Assembly: GCF_042688385.1 (NCBI RefSeq)
Contig: NZ_JBHUPY010000001.1
Span: 124,001 to 188,000, forward strand
Reading direction: 5' to 3'
DNA length: 64,000 bases
Source of the DNA: Herpetosiphon sp042688385
GTDB lineage: Bacteria > Chloroflexota > Chloroflexia > Chloroflexales > Herpetosiphonaceae
The notes below the pieces were generated by a model. The model made no database searches. It worked only from the letters and a program-made list of their open reading frames with translations, and was not told the DNA's origin. A program made the translations under genes and the position numbers. This document shows positions 43,034 through 51,137 of the stretch, in pieces (positions within the stretch are counted from its first letter, which is position 1; each line of letters starts with the position of its first letter).

Positions 43034-43603
43034 ATGCGTTGGTTGAGCTATTGCTGGCTGTTGATCGTGCTGTTTGGCTGCACGCAAGCAGATCAAACTC
43101 CGCCGGCAACGAAGCAGGTTGCAAGCTATGAATTATATTTTTTTGAAAATAACGTCCTCAGCAAGCAGCAAGCTGAGCGGATTGCGGCCAATCAGGAATG
43201 GAATCTCTTGCGTGATCCTGATCTTTCACAAGCTAGCTATGTGATTTCTGCTACTGCTATCGTTGAATACAACTGGCCACACCAAACGCTGATTGTGCAA
43301 AATCCATGGGTTAAAGCCAATCAAAAAACTCCATTCTTTATCTCCGAAGGCACAACCTTAGTTGTATTCAATGGGCAGATTATTAGAGCCTACCAGCGTG
43401 AGCTAAGCATTAGCAGCAAATATATTGGGCCCGAAACTGCCGTGATGTATCACGAACTGCAAGCAAATGTGGCTGATACAACGCTTAAATATCGTTTGAC
43501 CCAAGCAAATGCAATTTCGCCAGCTGCGATTGTCAGTAACGATCCAGTAATTGCTGAGGCAGTTAAGCAGCATTTTCGCCAGCTTGGTAAGTTGGTTGAA
43601 TAA
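43034..43603 (+). CDS. Lipoprotein 4 of the tandem family
   Basis: 189 residues from ATG 43034 (GGAGGG upstream). Lipobox LLIVLFGC and TQADQTPPATKQ as in copy 3, then a divergent body (YELYFFENNVLSKQQAERIAANQEWNLLRDPDLSQASYVISATAIVEYNWPHQTLIVQNPW) and the shared ending DPVIAEAVKQHFRQLGKLVE. It is the last gene of the plus-strand island; a REP-like hairpin follows. Confidence 0.75.
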   Translation: MRWLSYCWLLIVLFGCTQADQTPPATKQVASYELYFFENNVLSKQQAERIAANQEWNLLRDPDLSQASYVISATAIVEYNWPHQTLIVQNPWVKANQKTPFFISEGTTLVVFNGQIIRAYQRELSISSKYIGPETAVMYHELQANVADTTLKYRLTQANAISPAAIVSNDPVIAEAVKQHFRQLGKLVE

Positions 43604-43742
43604 CGAAATGTTGCTTCTCTCATCAGCAAAATCACTTCTAGAAATGGTGGGTGAAGTTCGAAATATGCATTGCCAGCTTGCGCTCTGCCGCTTAGCCAAC
43701 ACCAGCATTTCTATCACGATGAATTGCTAACCACCCAATAAA

Positions 43743-43787
43743 AAGCCCCTCTCCTGCTAGGCAAGAGAGGGGTTGGGGTGAGGGGAA
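43743..43787. repeat. REP-like hairpin
   Basis: GCCCCTCTCCTG and CAAGAGAGGGG form the stem, followed by TTGGGGTGAGGGG, as in the units at 19920 and 55593. It lies between two convergent genes and may help end transcription. Confidence 0.8.
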
Positions 43788-43789
43788 TT

Positions 43790-45709
43790 CTAGCCTGGGA
43801 AGCGGCTGAGATGTTCTTCGAGTTTGACGTGGCAGGCGGCTTCTTCGCTGCGTAGCGTCGTTTCTTCTTCGCGGAGGGCATTCAATTGGTCTTCGGTTTC
43901 TGCAAGCGTGGTGATATAGCGGGTGCGCAATTCGCCCTCGCCACCTTCGTTTTTGAGCACATCAAGGTTGCCACGAATTTGGGTTTGTTGATTGTAGATT
44001 TTTTGGCGTGCGGCCTCAATTTCGTTGAAGCGCTGGGCAATGCTGTCGAGCCGTGCATAGAGGGTAAGCACTTCGCGCAATTCGCTAACGGTGTTTTGAT
44101 CGAGCATGCGATCGTGCAAATAGCGGCGTAATTGGTCGAAATTGATCGAGCGAATATGTTCGCGACGTTCGATTAAGCGCCGTTCGCGCACTCGCAAAGC
44201 TGCCTCGCCACGCGCCGGAATCGGCAAGAGCCAACTGGCCAATTGACTAGTGGTTTCTGCTGGCTGCACGGTATCAAACAGCTCATAGGGGTGGCGCAAT
44301 GGATGCTCAATTTTGATTACGCGGGCCTCGCCAGCAGTGTTGGTGGCGGTGTAAATTGTGGTCAGCGATTCCTCAACTTCGTGAATCAAGACATCGCGAC
44401 CAAGCCGCAAGCGCCGTGTTTGATGGGCTGAGCTTTGATTTTCCTTGACTGAAACTTCCAAGGCTTGGGCATAGCGAATCGTCACCAAACCGCCTTCGGC
44501 TGTCCAATTCAGCACAGCTTCGCCGCCATAGGAGCGACTTTCCATAATCGTGATTGGGCCACGCTCCAAGGTTAGGCCGCTACTATTTTCAAAGCGTACC
44601 GTCACCATTGGGTTTTGCTCGCCAGCAGCACCGCGGTAGATCAACTCGCGGCGACAGGAGGTGCGCAAATTGAGCAACGGTACTAACGCTGAGCGCCCAC
44701 GCCCAACGCTAACCGGCTCGCGTACATCGTAGCGAAACAATGCGCCTTGCGATGCACCTTCGGCAACTGGGGCAATTGAGGCCATCTCATCGATTCCTAA
44801 ACTTAAGGCATCAAAATCTGCGCCACCAAATGCTTCTTCTTGCATTGCCATGGCGCGCATCATTTTGCCACGTGGAGCCGCTGCTGGAGCAGGCGCGGCC
44901 AAGGTATAGGCTGGCGGTGCTGCTGGCCGAATTGTATCTTCAATCAAGGGCCGTTCTGGTTGTTGTGGCTCGTAGAGCGGGTAGCGGAACGAAACTGGTC
45001 GGCCTGCAACCAACGAAATTCGCACATCTTCGAGATCTTCGTCGAGCACATTATCGAACAAGCCCCAACCTTGCAGCAGCACATCGGGCACTTCAGTTTC
45101 AATATTATCGACAATAATTCGATATGAAACCCGCCAACTTGGGGCTGGTGCAAGGTAAGCTACCAGCAAATCGTGCTTGCCCTCGTCGAGCTGAATCGTG
45201 GCGGTACGTGAATCTTGTTTGTCGCTGTTGGCGCGTAACGACCAAAGCACCTCATCGGCGGCTGCATCGAGCAATTGCACGCCGCGAATATCATTCAAAC
45301 GGTGCAAGGTGATTTGACGTACATCGCTGCGGTAAATTGTGACTAAGGCCTGCGAGATTGGCTCTTCTGGTGGTGGCTCGTCGATGCCGACAATCAAGCC
45401 TTCGGCGGCGGCTTCATCGCGCAAGGCGAGCCGAATTCGTCGCCCGCGCAGTTCGGTTAATAAATCGCGTAGCGGGCGGCCAGCGCCAAGCTCAATCCGC
45501 CGATTGCTCCATGATTCAGGCCGTTCGTAATCGATGCCCTTGACATGGCCCTCGCCTTTTTCCAACACGACCAAACTTTTCAGCACATCGTCCATGGCTT
45601 CGCGACTGAAGGCTAGGGTGAGCTTCGTACCTTCAAACTGACCCCGCCGCTCGAAATAGCCAACGCCATGCTTGTACAAAATCAATCGTCGCAGTGGAAG
45701 TTCAGTCAT
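43790..45709 (-). CDS. DUF4139-type protein
   Basis: 639 residues. LPLRRLILYKHGVGYFERRGQFEG, the internal APAPSWRVSYRIIVDN and LQGWGLFDNVLDEDLEDVRISLVAGRPVSFRYPLYEP, and the C-terminal beta-rich part followed by a coiled coil (about residues 545-635: YARLDSIAQRFNEIEAARQKIYNQQTQIRGNLDVL...) are features of the DUF4139 family. No signal peptide or membrane helix is visible, so it is probably cytoplasmic. A Pro/Ala linker (265-285) splits the protein. GAGGAG lies before ATG 45709. The biochemical role is not known. Confidence 0.78.
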   Translation of the reverse strand: MTELPLRRLILYKHGVGYFERRGQFEGTKLTLAFSREAMDDVLKSLVVLEKGEGHVKGIDYERPESWSNRRIELGAGRPLRDLLTELRGRRIRLALRDEAAAEGLIVGIDEPPPEEPISQALVTIYRSDVRQITLHRLNDIRGVQLLDAAADEVLWSLRANSDKQDSRTATIQLDEGKHDLLVAYLAPAPSWRVSYRIIVDNIETEVPDVLLQGWGLFDNVLDEDLEDVRISLVAGRPVSFRYPLYEPQQPERPLIEDTIRPAAPPAYTLAAPAPAAAPRGKMMRAMAMQEEAFGGADFDALSLGIDEMASIAPVAEGASQGALFRYDVREPVSVGRGRSALVPLLNLRTSCRRELIYRGAAGEQNPMVTVRFENSSGLTLERGPITIMESRSYGGEAVLNWTAEGGLVTIRYAQALEVSVKENQSSAHQTRRLRLGRDVLIHEVEESLTTIYTATNTAGEARVIKIEHPLRHPYELFDTVQPAETTSQLASWLLPIPARGEAALRVRERRLIERREHIRSINFDQLRRYLHDRMLDQNTVSELREVLTLYARLDSIAQRFNEIEAARQKIYNQQTQIRGNLDVLKNEGGEGELRTRYITTLAETEDQLNALREEETTLRSEEAACHVKLEEHLSRFPG

Positions 45710-45890
45710 TATTCGGTACTCCTCGGCTGAATCGGCTGAAATTTTGGTGGGTTTTGGTGCGTTTTTGGGTGTGATGTCGGTTTGTAGCTAGCGCTATTGT
45801 ACACGATTTGGCCCTGAGTAACACGCGCGTTGCCAAGCCCCAAGCTTGGCAGTACAATCATTTCATTGGCTCGATAGGGAGATTCAGCAG

Positions 45891-47204
45891 ATGATTACGA
45901 ATTTGCGGTTTCAACATTTCAAATCGTGGAATGACACAGGCGAGTTGCGTTTTGCTCCGTTAACTGGCTTTTTTGGTAGCAATAGCTCTGGTAAAACCGC
46001 AATTTTGCGCTTCCTTTTGATGTTGAAGCAAACGGTCGAGTCAAATGATCAGCAATTAGTGCTTAATCTCAATGGTGGCTATGTCGAGCTTGGTAGTTTT
46101 GAGGATGTAATTTATCAGCATAACGTAGAACAAAAATTAGATTTCGATATTTCTATGGATATAGAAAATCTTCAAGTAAATTTTTCAGAGATTTTTGGAA
46201 TCAATTTAGAGTCGGCTATTCGTTATAAAAATGAAAGCCCATCGATCACTAGAAATATTTATACATTCTTTAAAAAAGATAAATCAGTTTATCAAAATTA
46301 TGAAATTGTAGAATTTGATGAAAATTATACGTACACAGATAAACAAGAAAATATATTAATAGAAAAAAAGAAACCTTATTTTACAAGTAAATTCTATACA
46401 CTTCCTCATGATTTTGTGCATCCCTCTATACTTTCAGCAGGGAAAATAAGTATTATAGCTTTACAATATTTTATCCAAAACTTTGAAGAGCACTTTCGCG
46501 ATATGCAATACCTTGGGCCAATTCGCGAAGATCCTAAGCGATTTTATCAATGGACTGGTGAAATTCGTAGTTTGGGTAATCGTGGTGAGCATGCAGTTTT
46601 AGTTTTGTTAGCTGATCAAAAGCGTTATTCAGAGTCACGATTGGCTAAACAAGTAGCAATTTGGTTGAAGCAATTAGGCCTGATCGCTGATTTTCGCTTA
46701 CATCAGATTGCACCGAATGTTGATTTACACGAAGTGCGGGTGAAAATCAAACCAAATGCAGCTGAGGTATTACTGACTGATGTTGGCTTTGGGGTTGCTC
46801 AAATTCTGCCTGTGCTGGTGTTGTGTGCTTCGGCTAAACCTGGCTCGACGATTATTCTAGAGCAGCCTGAAATTTACCTGCATCCAGCGGTGCAATCAAA
46901 TTTGGCTGATATTTTGATTGAAACAATTAAACGCGGCGTGCAAATTGTGCTCGAAAGTCATAGCGAACACCTGCTGCACCGATTGCAACGCCGAATTGCC
47001 GAAGAAGTTTTGAGCAATACTGATACTGCACTCTATTTTTGTGATATGGATGATACTGGTACATCGCATGCTGTGCCGCTTGATGTGGATCAATATGGCA
47101 ACATTCGCAACTGGCCCAAAGATTTCTTTGGTGATGAAATGGCCGATTTGGCTGCACTCTCACGCGAGACAATTCGCCGTAAAAAGGCCGAGGCTGGGCG
47201 ATGA
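45891..47204 (+). CDS. OLD/DUF3696-type AAA ATPase, probable defence ATPase
   Basis: 437 residues from ATG 45891 (AGGGAG about ten bases upstream). It opens MITNLRFQHFKSWNDTGELRFAPLTGFFGSNSSGKTAILRF, an SMC-like Walker A (GSNSSGKT, residues 29-36). Near the C-terminus are LLTDVGFGVAQILPVLVLC, TIILEQPEIYLHPAVQSNLADIL (Walker B with LEQPE) and VLESHSEHLLHRLQRRI, the pattern of DUF3696/AAA_21-family ATPases. No Toprim domain is present. Its stop overlaps the PIN-like gene by four bases, so the two are probably an ATPase and its nuclease. The middle third is AT-rich, typical of accessory genes. Confidence 0.85.
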   Translation: MITNLRFQHFKSWNDTGELRFAPLTGFFGSNSSGKTAILRFLLMLKQTVESNDQQLVLNLNGGYVELGSFEDVIYQHNVEQKLDFDISMDIENLQVNFSEIFGINLESAIRYKNESPSITRNIYTFFKKDKSVYQNYEIVEFDENYTYTDKQENILIEKKKPYFTSKFYTLPHDFVHPSILSAGKISIIALQYFIQNFEEHFRDMQYLGPIREDPKRFYQWTGEIRSLGNRGEHAVLVLLADQKRYSESRLAKQVAIWLKQLGLIADFRLHQIAPNVDLHEVRVKIKPNAAEVLLTDVGFGVAQILPVLVLCASAKPGSTIILEQPEIYLHPAVQSNLADILIETIKRGVQIVLESHSEHLLHRLQRRIAEEVLSNTDTALYFCDMDDTGTSHAVPLDVDQYGNIRNWPKDFFGDEMADLAALSRETIRRKKAEAGR

Positions 47205-47680
47205 AACGCATCATTGATACGAATGTTTTATTAACAGCTAATGGTGCGGCAGACCATAGAGAATTCGATTGTATGGAAGCGTGTATTGATTTTCTGGAAA
47301 TAATTAAGCAACAAGGTATTGTTGTTATTGATGATGGCTATTTTATTATGGGTGAGTATCGCCAAGATGTTCATGATAGTGGACAACCTGGTTTGGGTGA
47401 TAAATTTTTAAAATGGCTCTTAATTAATGAATGGAGTGATCAATGCGAACACGTGAGCATAAATGCGATTGAGATTGACTCAAAAGCAAGCTTCAGTGAA
47501 TTTCCCAACGCTGATGGACGCTTAGCTAAATTCGACCTTAAAGATCGTAAATTTGTGGCAGTTGCATTAACCCATCCTGAACATCCGCCAATCGTTAATG
47601 CAACTGATAGTGATTGGACTGAGATTGAACACATTCTGCGTGATGATTATCAAGTACAAGTGATTCAATTATGCTCATAA
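47201..47680 (+). CDS. PIN-like nuclease, partner of the ATPase
   Basis: 159 residues. MKRIIDTNVLLTANG puts Asp6 in the first PIN acidic position; Glu52 (MGEYRQ), Asp115 (FDLKDRKFVAVAL) and Asp136 (VNATDSDW) supply the others, in the right order and spacing. PIN domains cut RNA or structured DNA with Mg2+. ATG overlaps the ATPase stop (ATGA). A toxin-antitoxin role is less likely because the partner is a large ATPase and not a small antitoxin. An abortive-infection type role is inferred, not shown. Confidence 0.75.
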   Translation: MKRIIDTNVLLTANGAADHREFDCMEACIDFLEIIKQQGIVVIDDGYFIMGEYRQDVHDSGQPGLGDKFLKWLLINEWSDQCEHVSINAIEIDSKASFSEFPNADGRLAKFDLKDRKFVAVALTHPEHPPIVNATDSDWTEIEHILRDDYQVQVIQLCS

Positions 47681-47748
47681 ACGGTGAAATTTGGCTATGC
47701 TTAGCCTAAATTTTGAATCCTCGATCATTGAGAGAAACGAGAACTTTT

Positions 47749-48600
47749 ATGAATGCATCAATTATTCACTTGCGCGTTTTGCGGCGCTTATTAATTTTGG
47801 TTAGCTTGGTTTGGCCGCTAGGTTTAATATTTGGCCTAGGAGCTTTGAGTCATTTTGCGTTTTGGGCAAAGCTCTGTTTTCTTGGCTGGTATCTGGCGAT
47901 CTTTGTGCGTTTTGCTTTATTAACGTGGCAGCATTTCTATTTGAATGATCAGGGTATTCGCATCCAGACCTATCGCGCTGATTATACGTTTGCTTGGGCT
48001 ACAATTCAGGCAATTGAATATGTTACGGAGCCAGTAAAACCACAGTTTATGGATCGCGATCTCCGCTATCTAGCTGGCAAATATCAAATCCGCTTTTCTG
48101 ATGCCACACAATCAATGATTGTGCATACGCGCTTTACTGAGCAACAGAGACAGGTATTTAAAACCAAGTTAGCTCATTATAGCCAGCAGTATGCAATTCC
48201 CACCAAAACGATTGAAACTGTGCTTTATCCAGCGATTTACCCTGAGCGATTAAGCCTATGGCAAAAAATCCTGCGCTTGCATCAGCCACCATTAACTAAA
48301 ATTCCCGCTGCTTTGTGTGGGCTCGGCTTGATGCTTTTAATCGTGACGCTTGGCTATCTGGCTTTCTCAAATCTGCCTTTTCTGTTCGCATCAGCAGCTT
48401 TTGCATTCTATCAAGCGTTCAAATTGAGCTTGGCGCTGTTACCAAATGCCATCAACCAACCTGAAGTATTGATTCACCCGTATGAGCAGCAATTATATAT
48501 ACCAAAGTTGGTTAATAAAATGCTGTTTGGGCGATTGTTCGTATTTTATTTGGTGATCCTAATAGGTATCTTAATTTACTACCAATTTTTAGGTATTTAA
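47749..48600 (+). CDS. Membrane protein with a PH-like segment, 295-residue frame
   Basis: 283 residues from ATG 47749; the frame opens 12 codons earlier without a ribosome binding site. Two helices near the N-terminus (LLILVSLVWPLGLIFGLG, LCFLGWYLAIFVRFALL), a beta-rich segment (LNDQGIRIQTYRADYTFAWATIQAIEYV...) like bacterial PH domains, and further helices in the second half. No family assignment is possible by eye. It is followed two bases later by a similar smaller protein. Confidence 0.65.
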   Translation: MNASIIHLRVLRRLLILVSLVWPLGLIFGLGALSHFAFWAKLCFLGWYLAIFVRFALLTWQHFYLNDQGIRIQTYRADYTFAWATIQAIEYVTEPVKPQFMDRDLRYLAGKYQIRFSDATQSMIVHTRFTEQQRQVFKTKLAHYSQQYAIPTKTIETVLYPAIYPERLSLWQKILRLHQPPLTKIPAALCGLGLMLLIVTLGYLAFSNLPFLFASAAFAFYQAFKLSLALLPNAINQPEVLIHPYEQQLYIPKLVNKMLFGRLFVFYLVILIGILIYYQFLGI

Positions 48601-48602
48601 TA

Positions 48603-49118
48603 ATGTATAAACATCGAAAAACTAGCTATTTTCAATTAATCGTTGGTGTAATTTTGCTTAGCATTACCCTAATTCTATTGATTAATGGAATATCAAGTTT
48701 TGCAATATTTATAGGATTTATTACAATCATATGTTTGTATCTATTTTATATGCAAAAACGGTCATTTATTACGATTGATGCTGAATATATTCGGTTTCGA
48801 TCATTATTCAAGGTCGTGACAATCCAATGGCAATGGGTACGCTTAGTGACGATTGAATCGTACAATTATCATGAGCAATCAATACCTCAAGCTGCAAATT
48901 ATTTGAAATTTAAATTTATCTACAATAATGGCTCGATTATTGAAGCAGGAATCTCTGGGATGCTCTTTCCCCAAGCTTATTGCATTGCGATTGAGCAAAA
49001 ATTGTATCAATACTGTCAACGATACAATATTAAATTATGCAAACAATATTATAAACATGTTGGCAGAAATCAATTTAGCTTCGAGCGAGAAGAATTTTTA
49101 ATTGGCAGTGACGAATAA
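48603..49118 (+). CDS. Small membrane protein with a PH-like segment
   Basis: 171 residues. Two helices (FQLIVGVILLSITLILLI, FAIFIGFITIICLYLFYM) then FITIDAEYIRFRSLFKVVTIQWQWVRLVTIESYN, a PH-like strand pattern. ATG lies two bases after the previous stop, implying coupling. AT-rich; function unknown. Confidence 0.65.
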   Translation: MYKHRKTSYFQLIVGVILLSITLILLINGISSFAIFIGFITIICLYLFYMQKRSFITIDAEYIRFRSLFKVVTIQWQWVRLVTIESYNYHEQSIPQAANYLKFKFIYNNGSIIEAGISGMLFPQAYCIAIEQKLYQYCQRYNIKLCKQYYKHVGRNQFSFEREEFLIGSDE

Positions 49119-49289
49119 TTAACTGAATTTACTGGCTGATGAACGCTTTAACCTTGTTTCATAGAGCAAAAAGCTTGGTTATGCACCTGTGTGTTTGGCA
49201 AATTGCTGCTCGCCATGCTATGGTTTGGTGTTGATTTTGAGCTGCTCAAATCACATTGCTTCAATTGGTAGAGTAAGGGAGTTTCTGCG

Positions 49290-50249
49290 ATGATCAAACG
49301 TGGCTTGATCGCTTTGGCGTGGCTTGGGGTGTTGCCATGTAGTTTGTGGTCGCTATTGCGCTGGACTAATCTTGCAACTACGCCGCAAGGCATGCTGCTG
49401 TTAGTCTTTGATGCCTGGGTTTATGCCAGTTTGTTGCCTGTTGCGCTTTTCGCAAGCCTTGCCCGCCGCGGTCGTTTGTTGCTGGTGGTTGGCTTGAATT
49501 TATTAGTGGTTTTGGGCATTTATGGCGGGCGTTGGTGGCCCCAATCTACTAATCCAGCTCCACAAGATGTGCGAATTATGACTTGGAATGTGTATTACGA
49601 TACTCGCGATATTGGTGGCTTGGTGGCTACAATTCGCGCGCAACAAGCAGATATTGTTGTGTTGCAGGAATATAATTTTCAGCTTGACCCGCAACTGCCC
49701 GAAGCTTTGGCCGATTTGTATCCCTATGCTGCGCTGAATCCGCATTCGGGGGCTGGTGGTTTGGCGACGCTGAGCCGTTGGCCAGTGACCGAATTGGCTC
49801 CAGTGGCGCGTGGCGTTGATAGTTGTGGCTGCCAATATTTGGAAATTGCTACACCAACTGGCCCAACTCGCTTGATCAACACCCATCCGCATATTCCGTT
49901 GGCCAGTTTCAAGGGCGTTTATACCAAAACCCAACAAGACCCAACCTTTGAGCAGTTGCTAAAATTGATTGCCGACCAAAGCCAGCCCTTAATTTTGGCA
50001 GGCGATTTGAATACGACCGAACGCCAGCCCAATTATCTGCGTTTGCGCCAACAGCTTGGCGATGCCTATCAGCAAAAAGGTTGGGGCTTGGGCTATACCT
50101 TTCCAAGTAACTATCCTATTCCCAAGGCAGTGCGTTTGGATTATATTATGCCTAACCTGCATTGGCAGCCTTTGCGAGCATGGAATGGCACGGCTAATTT
50201 GTCGGATCATGGTTTTGTTGTCGCCGATTTGCAGCGTTCGCGCCAATAG
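49290..50249 (+). CDS. Membrane-anchored endonuclease/exonuclease/phosphatase-family protein
   Basis: 319 residues. Three N-terminal helices (residues 1-85) tether an EEP domain: MTWNVYYDTRD, the metal-binding Glu in VVLQEYNF, LINTHPHIPL, LAGDLNTTERQ, RLDYIMPN and the catalytic SDHGFVVADL. AAGGGAG precedes ATG 49290. This layout is common in proteins annotated as YafD-like and faces the outside, where it could cleave nucleic acid or phosphodiesters. The exact substrate is unknown. Confidence 0.85.
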   Translation: MIKRGLIALAWLGVLPCSLWSLLRWTNLATTPQGMLLLVFDAWVYASLLPVALFASLARRGRLLLVVGLNLLVVLGIYGGRWWPQSTNPAPQDVRIMTWNVYYDTRDIGGLVATIRAQQADIVVLQEYNFQLDPQLPEALADLYPYAALNPHSGAGGLATLSRWPVTELAPVARGVDSCGCQYLEIATPTGPTRLINTHPHIPLASFKGVYTKTQQDPTFEQLLKLIADQSQPLILAGDLNTTERQPNYLRLRQQLGDAYQQKGWGLGYTFPSNYPIPKAVRLDYIMPNLHWQPLRAWNGTANLSDHGFVVADLQRSRQ

Positions 50250-50266
50250 TTTGAGGAGTACAGAGT

Positions 50267-51091
50267 ATGACGGTTTATAAGTCGCCTGTTGGCAAATATG
50301 GAATTCCATTTATCATTATTCTCCTTATTGTTACTGTTATAGCTGCCACTGATTCAATTATTGCTGCAATGGTTTGTCTATTGCTGGCTTTAATTCCAAT
50401 TGGCTTTACGTGGTTAGCTTATAAGTGGAAATTTGTTGCAGCTGATGATTATATGCAGATTGATTCGATTGTAGATGGTAAAAAAATTAACTGGAATGAT
50501 ATTATTGCGGTTGAAGATATGACCCATAATAATGGTATGTATCAAATTAGAGCTGTAAGCAAAACTCAAATATTTGCAATATCTCGTTCAATGTTAAAAC
50601 CAAAAGATTTTCAATCGATTGTTACCTATATGATCCAAAAAGCTGAAGAATATAAGATTCCATTTAATCGCAATGTTCCAGCTTTACAATCAATCTATTA
50701 TCGCTACAATCCTAATATAGTATCTAAATTTGGCTCGTTTTCGCCACCATTGCAGCAAAAAGCATCGATGTGGGCATATGCGTTGTTTGTTGGATTAATG
50801 ATTGGTTGCCACTTTTTCATCCAACAGATTGATAATCACAATCCCGCTAATAGTATGAATCCATTATTTTTAATTGCACCGGCAGCCCTAGCTGCTTTTC
50901 ACTGGGCTTTTTTATTGATGGCTCAATTTCCACAAAACTTACGAGCAATTGAGCATAATCAGCGTGAACAACACGATCAGATGTTTGTGCCAACTGTAAC
51001 ATCAGCACAACCCTATCGTTTGCCGTTTGCCCTCGTTTCATTAATTTTGCTGGCTGTGCTTGGCTGGATTTATTGGTATTTGACCAATTGA
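50267..51091 (+). CDS. Membrane protein with a PH-like segment
   Basis: 274 residues, GAGGAG nine bases before ATG 50267. Two helices at the N-terminus, a PH-like stretch (DDYMQIDSIVDGKKINWNDIIAVEDMTHNNGMYQIRAVSKTQIFAISRSM), then three helices. It shares this plan, but little sequence, with the proteins at 47749 and 48603. Function unknown. Confidence 0.65.
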   Translation: MTVYKSPVGKYGIPFIIILLIVTVIAATDSIIAAMVCLLLALIPIGFTWLAYKWKFVAADDYMQIDSIVDGKKINWNDIIAVEDMTHNNGMYQIRAVSKTQIFAISRSMLKPKDFQSIVTYMIQKAEEYKIPFNRNVPALQSIYYRYNPNIVSKFGSFSPPLQQKASMWAYALFVGLMIGCHFFIQQIDNHNPANSMNPLFLIAPAALAAFHWAFLLMAQFPQNLRAIEHNQREQHDQMFVPTVTSAQPYRLPFALVSLILLAVLGWIYWYLTN

Positions 51092-51097
51092 GGGAAT

Positions 51098-51137
51098 GCA
51101 GCGCCAGCTTAATTTAACTTGGCGCTGCTGGTTATTT
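51098..51137 (+). terminator. Terminator-like hairpin between convergent genes
   Basis: GCAGCGCCA (51098-51106) and TGGCGCTGC (51120-51128) form a 9-base-pair stem followed by TGGTTATTTT. It lies between the PH-like protein and hemL, which converge. Confidence 0.65.

Larger units (their letters stand above)
41800..43110 (+). repeat. Three direct repeats at the lipoprotein gene junctions
   Basis: About 120-150 bases covering the end of one lipoprotein gene, the TAACGGAGG junction and the signal-peptide region of the next recur near 41800-41940, 42370-42510 and 42955-43110. Such repeats favour recombination that changes copy number or swaps bodies. Confidence 0.8.

Noticed and set aside
45891..47680. 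Classical toxin-antitoxin module (PIN toxin)
   Set aside because: The partner is a 437-residue ATPase, not a small DNA-binding antitoxin.
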